The translations under genes and the position numbers were made by a program. The notes beneath the pieces are model-generated. The model was not told the DNA's origin, made no database searches, and worked only from the letters and a program-made list of their open reading frames with translations. From NCBI RefSeq assembly GCF_000069785.1, contig NC_010528.1:1240001-1304000 (forward strand): 64,000 nucleotides of DNA. The letters are read 5' to 3'. Positions within the stretch are counted from its first letter, which is position 1. Each line of letters begins with the position of its first letter. The DNA is from Cupriavidus taiwanensis LMG 19424 (GTDB lineage: Bacteria > Pseudomonadota > Gammaproteobacteria > Burkholderiales > Burkholderiaceae). This document shows positions 19,110 through 28,985 of the stretch, in pieces.

Positions 19110-20425
19110 CAGGCTTGCCCTCCCTTGTTGCCCGCGCCCATGGCCTTCTCGGCCGCCTTCATGCCGCGCTTGAGATCGTCGATCAGGTCATCGGCATCCT
19201 CCAGGCCGACCGACAGCCGGATCGTGCCTTCGGTGATGCCCGCCGATTGCAGCGCGGCCGCGTCCATGCGGAAGTGCGTGGTCGACGCCGGATGGATCAC
19301 CAGCGAGCGCGCGTCGCCGACATTGGCCAGGTGCGAGAACAGCGACAGGCTTTCGATAAAGCGCTGGCCGGCAGCGCGGTTGCCCTTCAGGTTGAAGCTG
19401 AACACCGCGCCGCAGCCGCGCGGCAGCAGGCGCTTGGCCAGCTCGTAGTCGGGGTGCGATTCCAGTTCCGGGTAGGACACCGACTCCACCATCGGATGCG
19501 ATACCAGGAACTGCACCACCTTGCGGGTGTTGTCGACATGGCGGCTCATGCGCAGCGGCAGCGTCTCCACGCCCTGCAGCAGCTGCCACGCCGCCATCGG
19601 GTTCATGCAGGCGCCGAAATCGCGCAGCCCTTCGCGGCGCGCCCGCAGCAGGAACGGCGCCACCGTGCTTTCCTCGGTGAACACCATGTTGTGGAAACCC
19701 TCGTAGGGCTCGGACAGCTCAGGGAAGCGTCCCGAGGCTTCGAAGTCGAAGGTGCCGCCCTCGACCAGCACGCCGCCGATGGTGGTGCCGTGGCCGCCCA
19801 GGAACTTCGTCGCGGAGTGGTAGAGCAGGCCGGCGCCATGGTCGAACGGGCGCAGCAGGTAGGGCGTGGTGAAGGTGGAGTCCACCAGCAGCGGGATGCC
19901 GTGGTCCTGGCCCAGCTGCGCCAGGGTCGGGATGTCGAGCACGTCCAGCCCGGGGTTGCCCAGCGTCTCGCCGAACAGCAGCCGGGTATCGGGCCGGATG
20001 GCGGCGCGCCAGGCGTCGATGTCGCGCGCCTTGACGAAGGTGGTCTCGATGCCGAAGCGGCGCAGCGTGTAGTGCAGCAGGTTGTGCGAGCCGCCGTACA
20101 GCGCCGACGACGCCACGATGTGCGAGCCCGCGCCCATCAGCGTGGCCACCGCCAGGTGCAGCGCGGCCTGGCCCGAGGCCGTGGCGATGGCGCCGGCGCC
20201 GTTCTCGAGCGCGGCGATGCGCTCCTCGAGCACGGCCACGGTGGGATTGGAAATGCGCGAGTAGACGTGCCCCGCGCGTTCCATGTTGAACAGCGACGCG
20301 GCGTGCTCGCTGTCGCGGAACACAAAGGACGTGGTCAGGTGGATGGGGGTGGCGCGGGCCCCGGTGGCGGGGTCGGGCGCGGCGCCGGCGTGCAGCGCCA
20401 GCGTGTCGAAGCGGGTTCCGGACAT
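19109..20425 (-). CDS. metY: O-acetylhomoserine sulfhydrylase / aminocarboxypropyltransferase
   Basis: A 438-residue PLP enzyme of the Cys/Met metabolism family. The PLP lysine is Lys207 in HSATKFLGGHG, the phosphate-binding SGQAALH stretch lies near 84, and the C-terminal SVGLEDADDLIDDL is typical. Length near 430 and the insert after the lysine fit MetY rather than cystathionine gamma-synthase (about 390). It makes homocysteine from O-acetylhomoserine and sulfide, or methionine from methanethiol. First gene of a coupled pair with the hydrolase. Confidence 0.88.
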   Translation of the reverse strand: MSGTRFDTLALHAGAAPDPATGARATPIHLTTSFVFRDSEHAASLFNMERAGHVYSRISNPTVAVLEERIAALENGAGAIATASGQAALHLAVATLMGAGSHIVASSALYGGSHNLLHYTLRRFGIETTFVKARDIDAWRAAIRPDTRLLFGETLGNPGLDVLDIPTLAQLGQDHGIPLLVDSTFTTPYLLRPFDHGAGLLYHSATKFLGGHGTTIGGVLVEGGTFDFEASGRFPELSEPYEGFHNMVFTEESTVAPFLLRARREGLRDFGACMNPMAAWQLLQGVETLPLRMSRHVDNTRKVVQFLVSHPMVESVSYPELESHPDYELAKRLLPRGCGAVFSFNLKGNRAAGQRFIESLSLFSHLANVGDARSLVIHPASTTHFRMDAAALQSAGITEGTIRLSVGLEDADDLIDDLKRGMKAAEKAMGAGNKGGQA

Positions 20426-20514
20426 GGTCGGTCAGCCTTGAGTTGTCTCCGGCCAGCATCGTAGCACCGCGCGCCCGCCCACGCGCGCCGGCGGCCCGCA
20501 AACCGGCCTCCCGC

Positions 20515-20544
20515 TTTACTTTGGCGGCGGGTTTGGGCTAGCAT
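20515..20544 (+). promoter_or_regulatory. Candidate promoter of the CBS-domain gene
   Basis: TTTACT (20515-20520) and TAGCAT (20539-20544) are 18 bases apart in the gap between divergent metY and the CBS gene. It resembles a sigma-70 promoter with moderate matches and would leave a leader of about 115 bases. Confidence 0.35.
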
Positions 20545-20668
20545 CGGCCAACGGGCAAGGCGCCCGCACACCCCGATACAGACAACAAAGTGACTGGCCC
20601 CGCCGCCGCAAGCGCCGCGGCGAGGCCCTCAGTTTCAGCTCGGACAGAGCCAGGCAGCGGAGACCACC

Positions 20669-21115
20669 ATGAAAGTCAGCGACATCCTCCAGATCAAGGG
20701 CAATACGCTCTACACCGTGACGCCTGACACCTCCTTGCTGGTCGCCGTGCACACCATGGCCGAGCACGATATCGGCTCGCTGGTGGTGATGGAGTACGGC
20801 GACCTGGTCGGCATGCTGACCTTCCGCGAGATCATCGAGACGCTGGCCCGCAACAACGGCAACGTCGGCACCAGCAGCATCCGCAAGGTGATGGACGATG
20901 CGCCGCTGACCTGCACCATGGAAACCGACGTCAACGAGGTCCGCCGGATGATGCTGGAGCGTCACACCCGCTACCTGCCCGTGCTCGACAACCGCACGCT
21001 GATGGGCGTGATCTCGTTCTACGACGTTGCCAAGGCCGTGGTCGAGGACCAGAGCTTCGAGAACAAGATGCTCAAGGCGTATATCCGCGACTGGCCGGAA
21101 GAGCGCGCCGAGTGA
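20669..21115 (+). CDS. Tandem CBS-domain protein
   Basis: A 148-residue protein made of two CBS domains (about 8-62 and 75-135) and nothing else. Each keeps the ending motif seen in the family (LVGMLTFREI and LMGVISFYDV). Paired CBS domains bind adenosine nucleotides or similar ligands. Stand-alone members are regulators of unknown partners. GGAG lies upstream of the ATG. Monocistronic. Confidence 0.92.
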   Translation: MKVSDILQIKGNTLYTVTPDTSLLVAVHTMAEHDIGSLVVMEYGDLVGMLTFREIIETLARNNGNVGTSSIRKVMDDAPLTCTMETDVNEVRRMMLERHTRYLPVLDNRTLMGVISFYDVAKAVVEDQSFENKMLKAYIRDWPEERAE

Positions 21116-21285
21116 TGGCGCCGCGCCGCGCCGCCTGAAACCGCCTGCAACCGCCGGCCGCCTGCGGAAATACCCTTGGTGGGCCTCGGCCCGGCCGCGG
21201 CAAGGTGGCGGCCAGGCCGCGGCTGCGGCACACTAGCCGGCGTTCCCACTCCGTTGGCGGTCGTCCCGACCGACCGGCCCATCCA

Positions 21286-23184
21286 ATGAGCCAACACAGC
21301 CAGTTCCGACTGCTCGGCCTGCGCCGCTTCGCTCCGTTCTTCTGGACCCAGTTCCTGGGGGCGATGAACGACAACGTGTTCAAGGTCGCCTTCACCTCGC
21401 TGGTGACCTATCACACGGCGCTGTTCGAGGGCGTCGATGCGCGCAGCGCGGCGTTCCTGATCTCGGCAATCTTTATCGCGCCGTTCGTGCTGTTCTCGGC
21501 CACCAGCGGGCAGATCGCCGACAAGCTGGAAAAGTCGCGGCTGATCCGGCTGGTCAAGTCGCTGGAGATCGCCATCATGGTGCTGGGGCTGGCCGGCTTT
21601 GCCTGGCACAGCGCGCCGCTGCTGTATGCCGGCACCTTCCTGATGGGGCTGCATTCCACGCTGTTCGGGCCGGTCAAGTTTGCCTACCTGCCACAGCACC
21701 TGGACGAGAGCGAGCTGGTCGGCGGCAACGGGCTGGTCGAGATGGGCACCTTCGTCGCGATCCTGATCGGCACGCTGATCGGCGGCGAGCTGGCGGGGCT
21801 GCGGCAGGGCGGCACCATTGTCGGTCCGCTGTACGTGGGCGCGGTGTGCGTGGCCATTGCCATAGCCGGGCGCCTGGTGGCGGGCGGGATCCCGGCGTCG
21901 CCGGCGCCGCAGCCGGACCTGCGCATCAACTGGAACCCGTTTTCCGAGACCTGGCGCAACCTGGTGCTGGCGCGCGGCAACCGCACCGTGTTCCTGAGCC
22001 TGCTCGGCATTTCGTGGCTGTGGTTCCTCGGGGCGACCTTCCTGACCTCGTTCTTCAGCTATGCCAAGGATGTGCTGGGCGGCGACCAGAATGTGGTGAC
22101 GCTGCTGCTGGCGGTGTTCTCGCTGGGCATCGGCACCGGTTCGCTGCTGTGCGAGCGCCTGTCCGGGCGCCATGTCGAGGTCGGCCTGGTGCCGTTCGGC
22201 TCGATTGGCATGACCGTGTTCGCGGTCGACCTGTACTTTGCCAGCCAGGGCCAGGCGCCGGCCGCGCTGAGCGGCGTCGGCGCCTTCCTGGCCGCGCCGC
22301 ACCACTGGCGCGTGCTGGCCGACCTGTTCCTGCTGGCCATGTTCGGCGGCTTCTACAGCGTGCCGCTGTACGCGCTGATCCAGAGCCGCAGCGCCCCCAC
22401 GCACCGCGCGCGCATCATCGCGGCCAACAATATCCTGAACAGCTTCTTCATGATTGCCGCATCGCTGCTGGGTGTGGCGATGACGCAGGCCGGCTACAGC
22501 ATCCCGCAGCTGTTCCTGGTGGTCGGTCTGCTCAATGCGGTGGTGGCGGTCTATATCTACTCGCTGGTGCCGGAGTTCCTGCTGCGCTTTATCGCCTGGA
22601 TCCTGGTCCATACCCTCTATCGCCTGCGCCGCATCAACGCCGAGCGCATCCCCGCGGACGGTCCGGCGGTGCTGGTGTGCAACCACGTCAGCTTTGCCGA
22701 TGCGGTGGTGCTGATGGCCTGCAGCCCGCGCCCGGTGCGCTTCGTGATGGACCACAACATCTTCAAGGTGCCGCTGCTGTCGTGGTTCTTCCGGCAGGCG
22801 CGCGCGATCCCGATCGCGCCGGCGCACCAGGACCCCGAGATGCTCAGGCGTGCCTACGACAGCGTGGCCCAGGCGCTGGAAGACGGCGACCTGGTCTGCA
22901 TCTTCCCCGAAGGCAAGATCACCGCCACCGGCGAGATCAATCCGTTCAAGCAGGGCGTGCAGCAGATCATCCGCCGCACCCCGGTGCCGGTGGTGCCGAT
23001 GGCGCTGCGCGGACTGTGGGGCAGCTTCTTCTCGCGCAAGGGCGCGCCGGCGATGTCGCGGCCGTTCCGGCGCGGCATCCTGAACCGGCTCGAACTGGTG
23101 GTGGGCGAGCCGGTGCCGCCCGAGGCGGCTACGCCGGAAGGACTGCAGCAGATGGTGCAGGCCTTGCGCGGCGACTGGCGCTAG
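21286..23184 (+). CDS. MFS transporter fused to a PlsC-type acyltransferase (LplT/Aas-like)
   Basis: A 632-residue two-part protein. Residues about 10-435 form a 12-helix MFS transporter of the lysophospholipid-flippase (LplT) type. Residues about 450-632 form an acyltransferase with the catalytic HX4D motif (NHVSFAD, His467 and Asp472) and an FPEGKI motif. In E. coli these jobs belong to LplT and Aas; together they bring lysophospholipids inward across the inner membrane and reacylate them. The acyl-ACP synthetase part of Aas is missing here. The start at 21286 gives MSQHSQFRL and the first helix; an upstream start lacks support. Confidence 0.9.
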   Translation: MSQHSQFRLLGLRRFAPFFWTQFLGAMNDNVFKVAFTSLVTYHTALFEGVDARSAAFLISAIFIAPFVLFSATSGQIADKLEKSRLIRLVKSLEIAIMVLGLAGFAWHSAPLLYAGTFLMGLHSTLFGPVKFAYLPQHLDESELVGGNGLVEMGTFVAILIGTLIGGELAGLRQGGTIVGPLYVGAVCVAIAIAGRLVAGGIPASPAPQPDLRINWNPFSETWRNLVLARGNRTVFLSLLGISWLWFLGATFLTSFFSYAKDVLGGDQNVVTLLLAVFSLGIGTGSLLCERLSGRHVEVGLVPFGSIGMTVFAVDLYFASQGQAPAALSGVGAFLAAPHHWRVLADLFLLAMFGGFYSVPLYALIQSRSAPTHRARIIAANNILNSFFMIAASLLGVAMTQAGYSIPQLFLVVGLLNAVVAVYIYSLVPEFLLRFIAWILVHTLYRLRRINAERIPADGPAVLVCNHVSFADAVVLMACSPRPVRFVMDHNIFKVPLLSWFFRQARAIPIAPAHQDPEMLRRAYDSVAQALEDGDLVCIFPEGKITATGEINPFKQGVQQIIRRTPVPVVPMALRGLWGSFFSRKGAPAMSRPFRRGILNRLELVVGEPVPPEAATPEGLQQMVQALRGDWR

Positions 23185-23205
23185 CTCACGCAAAGGCGAT
23201 CCCCG

Positions 23206-23940
23206 ATGATTACCCTCTACACCTTCGGCCCCGCCTTCGGGCTGCCCGATGCCAGCCCCTTCGTGACCAAGGCCGAGATGCTGCTCAAGCTGGCCGGCCT
23301 GCCGTACCACGCGCGCCGCGGCAGCCTGCGGCGCGCGCCCAAGGGCAAGCTGCCGTACCTGGACGACATGGGCCGGATCGTGGCCGATTCCACCATGATC
23401 CGCTGGCACATCGAGAAGACCTACCACATCGACTTCGACGACGGCCTGGGCCCGGCCGAGCGCGGCATTGCCTGGGCCGCCGAGAAGCTGATGGAGGACC
23501 ATCTCTACTGGGCGGTGGCGCGCGTGCGCTGGCTGGACCAGGCCAATTTCGACAAGGGCCCGGCCCAGTTCTTCCGCAGCGTGCCGGCGCCGGTGCGCGG
23601 CCTGGCCGAGCGGCTGGTGCGCTACAAGGTGCGCAAGACGCTGTGGGGGCAGGGCCTGGGCCGGCATAGCGAGGAAGAGCTGGTGGCGCTGGCCACCAAG
23701 GGTGTGACCTCGATCGCCGACATCCTGGGAGACAAGCGCTACCTGATGGGCGACAAGCCCTGCGGGGCGGATGCCACGCTGTTCGCCTTTGCCGGCAGCC
23801 TGCTGTGCCCCGTATTCGACACCCCGATCCGCACCGCGGCCGAGGGCCATGCCAACCTGGTGGCCTATATGGCGCGGATGCGCGCCGAGTTCTACCCGGA
23901 GCTGGCGGCCGCACCGGTGCCGCAGGGCGTAGCGGCCTGA
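23206..23940 (+). CDS. Glutathione S-transferase family protein (failed-axon-connections/metaxin-like)
   Basis: A 244-residue protein with an N-terminal thioredoxin-like GST domain (about 1-80, [15 protein letters not shown] for the glutathione side) and a helical C-terminal domain (about 90-235) with [13 protein letters not shown]. The N-terminal [20 protein letters not shown] is like the FAXC/metaxin branch rather than classic detoxifying GSTs. Starts 21 bases after the MFS-acyltransferase stop, so probably co-transcribed. Substrate unknown. Confidence 0.86.
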   Translation: MITLYTFGPAFGLPDASPFVTKAEMLLKLAGLPYHARRGSLRRAPKGKLPYLDDMGRIVADSTMIRWHIEKTYHIDFDDGLGPAERGIAWAAEKLMEDHLYWAVARVRWLDQANFDKGPAQFFRSVPAPVRGLAERLVRYKVRKTLWGQGLGRHSEEELVALATKGVTSIADILGDKRYLMGDKPCGADATLFAFAGSLLCPVFDTPIRTAAEGHANLVAYMARMRAEFYPELAAAPVPQGVAA

Positions 23941-24025
23941 GCGTTTCGGCACCGCCCGGGGCCGCCCGCGCATGGCCATTGGCCTTACAATGGAGGCCGT
24001 CCCCAATTCCTGTGCGGTTTCCATC

Positions 24026-25135
24026 ATGTCCGGCAACACCCTTGGCCTGCTTTTCACAGTCACCACCTTCGGCGAATCGCACGGGCCCGCCATCGGCGCG
24101 GTGGTGGACGGCTGCCCGCCGGGCCTGGCGCTGACCGAGGCCGATATCCAGGGCGACCTGGACCGCCGCAAGCCCGGCACCTCGCGCCACGTCACCCAGC
24201 GCAAGGAACCCGACCAGGTCGAGATCCTGTCCGGCGTGTTCGAGGGCAAGACCACCGGCACCCCGATCTGCCTGCTGATCCGCAACACCGACCAGCGCAG
24301 CAAGGACTACGGCAATATCGTCGAGACCTTCCGCCCGGGCCATGCCGACTACACCTACTGGCAGAAATACGGCATCCGTGACCATCGCGGCGGCGGCCGC
24401 TCGTCGGCGCGCCTGACCGCGCCGGTGGTGGCGGCGGGCGCGGTGGCCAAGAAATGGCTGCGCGAACAGTACGGCACCGAGATCCGGGGCTATATGTCGC
24501 AGCTGGGCGAGATCGCGGTGCCGTTTACCGACTGGTCGCATGTGCCGGAGAACCCGTTCTTCGCCGCCAACGCCGACATCATCCCCGAGCTGGAAACCTA
24601 TATGGACGCGCTGCGCCGCGACGGCGACTCGGTCGGCGCGCGCATCGAGGTGGTGGCCAGCCACGTGCCGGTGGGCCTGGGCGAGCCGCTGTTCGACAAG
24701 CTCGATGCCGATATCGCGCACGCCATGATGGGCATCAACGCGGTCAAGGGCGTCGAGATCGGCGCCGGCTTCGACAGCGTCGCGCAGCGCGGCAGCGTCC
24801 ACGGCGACGAGCTGACCGCCGCGGGCTTCCGCACCAACAACGCCGGCGGCGTGCTGGGCGGCATCTCCACCGGGCAGGACATCACCGTGTCGCTGGCGAT
24901 CAAGCCGACGTCTTCGATCCGCACCCCGCGCGAATCGATCGACAAGGCCGGCAATGCCGCCACCGTCGAGACCTTCGGCCGCCACGATCCGTGCGTGGGC
25001 ATCCGCGCCACGCCGATCGCCGAGGCCATGCTGGCGCTGGTGCTGATCGACCACGCGCTGCGCCACCGCGCGCAGTGCGGCGACGTCCGCGTCGAAACGC
25101 CGCGCATCCCCGCGCAGGCCGGACAGACCCGCTGA
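24026..25135 (+). CDS. aroC: Chorismate synthase
   Basis: A 369-residue enzyme with all three chorismate synthase signatures: GESHGPAIG near residue 16, the RGGGRSSAR flavin-binding stretch near 125, and [15 protein letters not shown] near 270. It converts EPSP to chorismate with reduced FMN, the last shared step toward aromatic amino acids. The ATG at 24026 gives the standard [10 protein letters not shown] start; a frame start 18 codons earlier is not conserved-looking. Confidence 0.98.
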   Translation: MSGNTLGLLFTVTTFGESHGPAIGAVVDGCPPGLALTEADIQGDLDRRKPGTSRHVTQRKEPDQVEILSGVFEGKTTGTPICLLIRNTDQRSKDYGNIVETFRPGHADYTYWQKYGIRDHRGGGRSSARLTAPVVAAGAVAKKWLREQYGTEIRGYMSQLGEIAVPFTDWSHVPENPFFAANADIIPELETYMDALRRDGDSVGARIEVVASHVPVGLGEPLFDKLDADIAHAMMGINAVKGVEIGAGFDSVAQRGSVHGDELTAAGFRTNNAGGVLGGISTGQDITVSLAIKPTSSIRTPRESIDKAGNAATVETFGRHDPCVGIRATPIAEAMLALVLIDHALRHRAQCGDVRVETPRIPAQAGQTR

Positions 25136-25136
25136 C

Positions 25137-26411
25137 TTGCCGCCGCTGCGCGGGACAGGCCCCGGCGCTGCCGGCGGCCCTGACTATGCCCGCTTCGGGC
25201 TGTTCTACCTGGGCTATTACGGCTACGTCGGCCTGATCTCTCCCTACGTCAGCCTGTATTTCGCCGACCGCGGCTTCGACCCGGTGCAGATCGGCGTGCT
25301 GATGGCGAGCTTCCAGGTCAGCCGCATCGTCGGGCCCTACCTGTGGGGCTGGCTGTCCGACGTGATGCACACGCGCGTGCGCATCCTGCGCGTCAGCGCG
25401 TTCACTTCGCTGCTGGCATTCCTGCTGCTGCCGGGCGTCGGCAGCTACGGCGGCATGATGGCGATGATGCTGACGCTGAGCCTGCTGACCAGCGCGATGT
25501 CGCCGCTGGGCGATGCCCTGACCATTTCCACGCTGCGCCGGCACGGCGCCTTCGACCACAGCTACGGCCGCATCCGCATGTTCGGCTCGCTCGGCTTCAT
25601 CGGCGCGGTGCTGGCCGGCGGGGCGCTGTTCGAGGCGGTCGGCATGCGCGCGTTCCCGTGGGTGGCCAGCGCGCTGCTGGCGATCCTGGCGGCGGTGGTT
25701 CTGACCATGCGCGACGCGGCCGACGAGGGCCCGCGCACGCCGCCGCCGCGGGCCTTGCCGCTGCTGCGCCGCCCGGACGTGGCCTGGTTCCTGGCGTCGG
25801 CCTTCCTGATGATGTTCGCGCACGCGGCGCTCTACGTCTTCTATTCGCTGTGGCTGGAGACGCTGGGCTACAGCAAGTTCGCCATCGGCGTGATGTGGAC
25901 CATCGGCGTGGTTGCCGAGATCGTGTTCTTCTACTATCAGGGCCTGCTGTTCGCGCGCTACGCGCTGCGCACCATCCTGGCGGGAACCTTCGTGCTGGCG
26001 GCGCTGCGCTTCGGGCTGACCGGCTACCTGGCGCAGTTCGCGTGGCTGATGGCAGTGGTGCAGGTGCTGCACGCGGCCACCTTCGCCGCGCACCACAGCG
26101 CCAGCCTGAAGCGCCTGCAGGTGTGGTTTGCCGGGCCGCTGCAGGGGCGGGGACAGGCGCTGTACACCGGCATCTCCTACGGCGTCGGCGGCACGCTGGG
26201 CGGGCTGGCGATGGGCTGGACCTGGAATGCGCTGGCGCCGGCGCATACCTTCGGCCTCGCCGCCGTGGCCGCGGCGGCGGGGGCCTTCTGCGCGGTGATG
26301 AGCTTTCGCGCGGAAGGCAGCCCGGCAAAAGCGGTCAAGGCGGCCGAGGGGGCCGAGGGGGCCGAGCGGGCCGAGGCGGTCAGCCGTGGCGACTCGGTCC
26401 AGGGCCGCTGA
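25137..26411 (+). CDS. MFS transporter, HcaT/LacY-like (MFS_1-like)
   Basis: A 424-residue 12-helix transporter. The N-terminal FYLGYYGYVGLISPYVSLYF and the DPVQIGVLMASFQVSRIVGP stretch are typical of the 3-phenylpropionate permease group. The C-terminus after helix 12 is an alanine/glutamate-rich repeat tail. No ATG exists near the start, so a TTG one base after the aroC stop is used here; this choice is uncertain by some residues. Co-transcribed with aroC by position only. Substrate unknown. Confidence 0.86.
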   Translation: MPPLRGTGPGAAGGPDYARFGLFYLGYYGYVGLISPYVSLYFADRGFDPVQIGVLMASFQVSRIVGPYLWGWLSDVMHTRVRILRVSAFTSLLAFLLLPGVGSYGGMMAMMLTLSLLTSAMSPLGDALTISTLRRHGAFDHSYGRIRMFGSLGFIGAVLAGGALFEAVGMRAFPWVASALLAILAAVVLTMRDAADEGPRTPPPRALPLLRRPDVAWFLASAFLMMFAHAALYVFYSLWLETLGYSKFAIGVMWTIGVVAEIVFFYYQGLLFARYALRTILAGTFVLAALRFGLTGYLAQFAWLMAVVQVLHAATFAAHHSASLKRLQVWFAGPLQGRGQALYTGISYGVGGTLGGLAMGWTWNALAPAHTFGLAAVAAAAGAFCAVMSFRAEGSPAKAVKAAEGAEGAERAEAVSRGDSVQGR

Positions 26412-26423
26412 GCCGTCCGGCGT

Positions 26424-27470
26424 TCAGAACTTGTGGCGCAGCCCGGTGGTCACGCCGATGCGGTTGCCATGGCCGAAGAACGGCGTGACGAAGTTGGGCC
26501 TTGACGCGAGGGTGCGCCAGGTGCCCGTCAGCGCGGTGTAGTCGGCTTCGACATAGACATCGGTGCGCTTGCTCAGGTTGTAGTCCACCATCATCGCCGC
26601 CGTATAGCGGTTGCCGCCGTCGCCGTTGATCTTCATGCGGTCATAGGTGCCGGTGAGATAAAACGTCCATGCATCGCTGAACGCGTGCTTCAGCCCGGCA
26701 TAGTAGGCGTTGTCGCGATAGCCCGCCTGGTCGTACGTACTGCGCGTGAAGCCTGCGTTGAACAGCGTATTGCCCCACCGGTACGTGCCGCCCACCGACC
26801 ATACCTGCTGGTCGCTCGTCGGTACCGCGGTGCCGAAGTAGGTGGCGGTGTCGCGCATGATCTGGTAGCCGCCGGCAAGCTTGACGGGGCCGCTGCTGTA
26901 GGTCAGGCTCGCGCCGGTCGACGACGATGCCGGGAAGCTGCCGGCGACTTCGCCGAACGCATGCTGCGCGGCCACGGTGACCGGCCCGAATACGCCTGAG
27001 TACTTGAGCATGTTGTCCTGGCGCACGCCGCCGGTGTAGTTGCCGCTCTGGAAGGCGATCAGCCCCAGGTTGGGCAACGCCATGGTGTCGTAGCTGGCAA
27101 TGACTTCGTGGATTACGGTGAAGTCGCGGCCCAGCTTCAGGCTGCCGAAATCCCCGCCGAGGCCGACGAAGGCCTTGCGCCCGAACAACCGGCCGCCTTG
27201 CGAGGCCATGCCCGTATCGGGCAGGAAGCCGTTCTCGAGCACGAAGAAGGCGCGGTAGCCGTTACCGAGCGTTTCGGTGCCCTGCATGCCGAAGCGCGTG
27301 CCGGTAAGTACGCCGTCGCCCATCTGGAACTTGCCGTCGCCGCTGGGGTTCTCGTGGGTGGTGTAGCGGATCGTGGTGTCGATCAGTCCGTACAGCGAAA
27401 CCCCGCTCTGGGCGAGGGCCGGGCCGGCGAATCCACTGGCAAGGCAAAGCGGCAGGAAGAACTTCTTCAT
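26424..27470 (-). CDS. Outer-membrane porin of the sugar-acid cluster
   Basis: A 348-residue trimeric-porin type protein. A signal peptide of about 20 residues ends ALA, the mature part opens QSGVSLYGLIDTTIRY and the C-terminus is GLRHKF. Preceded by CGGAGA before the ATG at 27470. It lies 74 bases after the aldehyde dehydrogenase on the same strand. An 18-bp palindrome matching the GntR operator lies just before its start (27484-27501), so it likely belongs to the same regulon and brings the pathway substrate through the outer membrane. Confidence 0.93.
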   Translation of the reverse strand: MKKFFLPLCLASGFAGPALAQSGVSLYGLIDTTIRYTTHENPSGDGKFQMGDGVLTGTRFGMQGTETLGNGYRAFFVLENGFLPDTGMASQGGRLFGRKAFVGLGGDFGSLKLGRDFTVIHEVIASYDTMALPNLGLIAFQSGNYTGGVRQDNMLKYSGVFGPVTVAAQHAFGEVAGSFPASSSTGASLTYSSGPVKLAGGYQIMRDTATYFGTAVPTSDQQVWSVGGTYRWGNTLFNAGFTRSTYDQAGYRDNAYYAGLKHAFSDAWTFYLTGTYDRMKINGDGGNRYTAAMMVDYNLSKRTDVYVEADYTALTGTWRTLASRPNFVTPFFGHGNRIGVTTGLRHKF

Positions 27471-27483
27471 GTTGTCTCCGTGA

Positions 27484-27501
27484 TGGATATTGGAATGTCC
27501 A
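27484..27501. promoter_or_regulatory. Second copy of the GntR-type operator, before the porin
   Basis: TGGATATTGGAATGTCCA matches 15 of 18 bases of the palindrome at 28986-29003 (TGGATTTTGGAAAATCCA). It is 14 bases upstream of the porin ATG on the minus strand, in the short gap after the aldehyde dehydrogenase gene. Confidence 0.55.
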
Positions 27502-27544
27502 GGACGGCAGGCGCCCTGGCAGGTGCTGCAAAAAAGGCGGGGTG

Positions 27545-28978
27545 TCAGGCCCGGATGTAGCTCGTCTTGCCGGCAGTAAAGAATTCGCGCGCGGCCCAGC
27601 CCTGCTCGTGCGGGCCGTATGAGGAGGCCCTGATGCCGCCGAACGGCACGTGATAGTCCACGCCCGCGGTGGCTGTATTGACCATGACCATGCCGGCGCG
27701 CAGCTGCCGCCGGAAGCGGCGCGCCGCAGACAACGAGCGCGTGCACACGCCCGCCGACAGGCCGAACGGGGTGTCGTTGGCAAGCTCGAGGGCATGGTCG
27801 TGGTCGCGCGCGCGCAGCACCGTCGCCACCGGTCCGAAGATCTCTTCCTGGGCTACGCGCATGCCGCTTTCGCATTCGAGGAATAGCGCCGGCGCCAGAT
27901 AGAACCCGTCGCTGGCGCACCGCAGACGTTCGCCGCCGCACGCCAGCACGGCGCCTTCCTGGCGGCCGAGGGCGACGTAGCCGAGGTCCTTGTCGAGCTG
28001 GCTGGCGTCGGCCACGGGGCCGATGTCGGTGGCATCGTCCAGCGCGTGGCCGACGCGAAGCCGCTGCGTGGCCTCGCGCAATGCCCTGGTGAAGCGGTCG
28101 TGGATGTCGTCGGTCACGATGATCCGCGATGACGCCGTGCAGCGCTGGCCCGTGGAATAGAAGGCGCCTTGCACGGCGGCGTCGACGGCCACGGCGATAT
28201 CCGCATCGCCCAGCACCACCAGCGGGTTCTTGCCGCCCATCTCCAGTTGCAGCCGCGTGCTGGTTCCGCCGAGGGCCTGCGCGATACGGCGGCCCGTAGC
28301 CTCCGATCCGGTAAAGGAGACAGCCGCGACATCCGGGGACGTCGTCAGGACCGGGCCAAGTTCCGTGCCGCGGCCCAGGACCATGTTGAAGACGCCGTCG
28401 GGCAGCCCGCTGCGCGACAGGATCTCGGCCAGCGCCCAGGCCGAGCCCGGCACCAGTTCCGCCGGCTTGAACACCACGCAATTGCCGAACGCCAGCGCAG
28501 GCGCAAGCTTCCATGCCGGGATGGCGATGGGGAAATTCCACGGCGTGATGATGCTGACCACGCCGACCGGTTCTGCCGTGACTTCCACATCGATGCCTGG
28601 CCGCACCGATGCCACCAGCTGCCCGTGCGGCCGCAGCGCTTCCTGCGCGAAGTACTTGAAAATCTGTCCGGCGCGCATGACCTCGCCGATGGCCTCGCGC
28701 AGGGTCTTGCCTTCTTCGCGCGCCAGCAGCCGTCCGAGCTCGTCCTTGCGATCCACGATTTCATGGCCGACGCGAGCGAGGATATCCGCGCGCAGTTGCA
28801 CGGGACTTTCGGACCACGCACCAAAGGCTGCGCTGGCCGCCGCGATGGCTTCCTGCGCCAGGGCAGGGGTTGCAATGGCGGCTTCGCCAACGAGGTCGGA
28901 CAAATCGGAGGGATTGCGGTTGGGGTCGTGCTGTTCGCTGTCGACCCACCGGCCGTTGATGTAGTTCTGGTATCGCAT
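27545..28978 (-). CDS. Aldehyde dehydrogenase, alpha-ketoglutarate semialdehyde dehydrogenase-like
   Basis: A 477-residue NAD(P)-dependent enzyme. Catalytic Cys280 sits in GQRCTAS, the general base Glu246 in LEMGGKNP and the oxyanion Asn in PWNFP (148). The sequence style matches the group that oxidises 2,5-dioxopentanoate (alpha-ketoglutarate semialdehyde) to 2-oxoglutarate at the end of oxidative uronate, aldarate and pentose routes. Succinate semialdehyde is an alternative substrate. Divergent from the GntR regulator with an operator-like palindrome in the gap, and followed by the porin. First gene of the left arm of the sugar-acid cluster. Confidence 0.88.
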   Translation of the reverse strand: MRYQNYINGRWVDSEQHDPNRNPSDLSDLVGEAAIATPALAQEAIAAASAAFGAWSESPVQLRADILARVGHEIVDRKDELGRLLAREEGKTLREAIGEVMRAGQIFKYFAQEALRPHGQLVASVRPGIDVEVTAEPVGVVSIITPWNFPIAIPAWKLAPALAFGNCVVFKPAELVPGSAWALAEILSRSGLPDGVFNMVLGRGTELGPVLTTSPDVAAVSFTGSEATGRRIAQALGGTSTRLQLEMGGKNPLVVLGDADIAVAVDAAVQGAFYSTGQRCTASSRIIVTDDIHDRFTRALREATQRLRVGHALDDATDIGPVADASQLDKDLGYVALGRQEGAVLACGGERLRCASDGFYLAPALFLECESGMRVAQEEIFGPVATVLRARDHDHALELANDTPFGLSAGVCTRSLSAARRFRRQLRAGMVMVNTATAGVDYHVPFGGIRASSYGPHEQGWAAREFFTAGKTSYIRA

Positions 28979-28985
28979 TGGATTT

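Noticed and set aside
21019..24303. A 1094-codon open frame on the minus strand
   Set aside because: It runs antisense through the MFS-acyltransferase and GST-like genes and its protein is rich in His, Arg, Gln and Ala without any domain; such frames arise from high GC.
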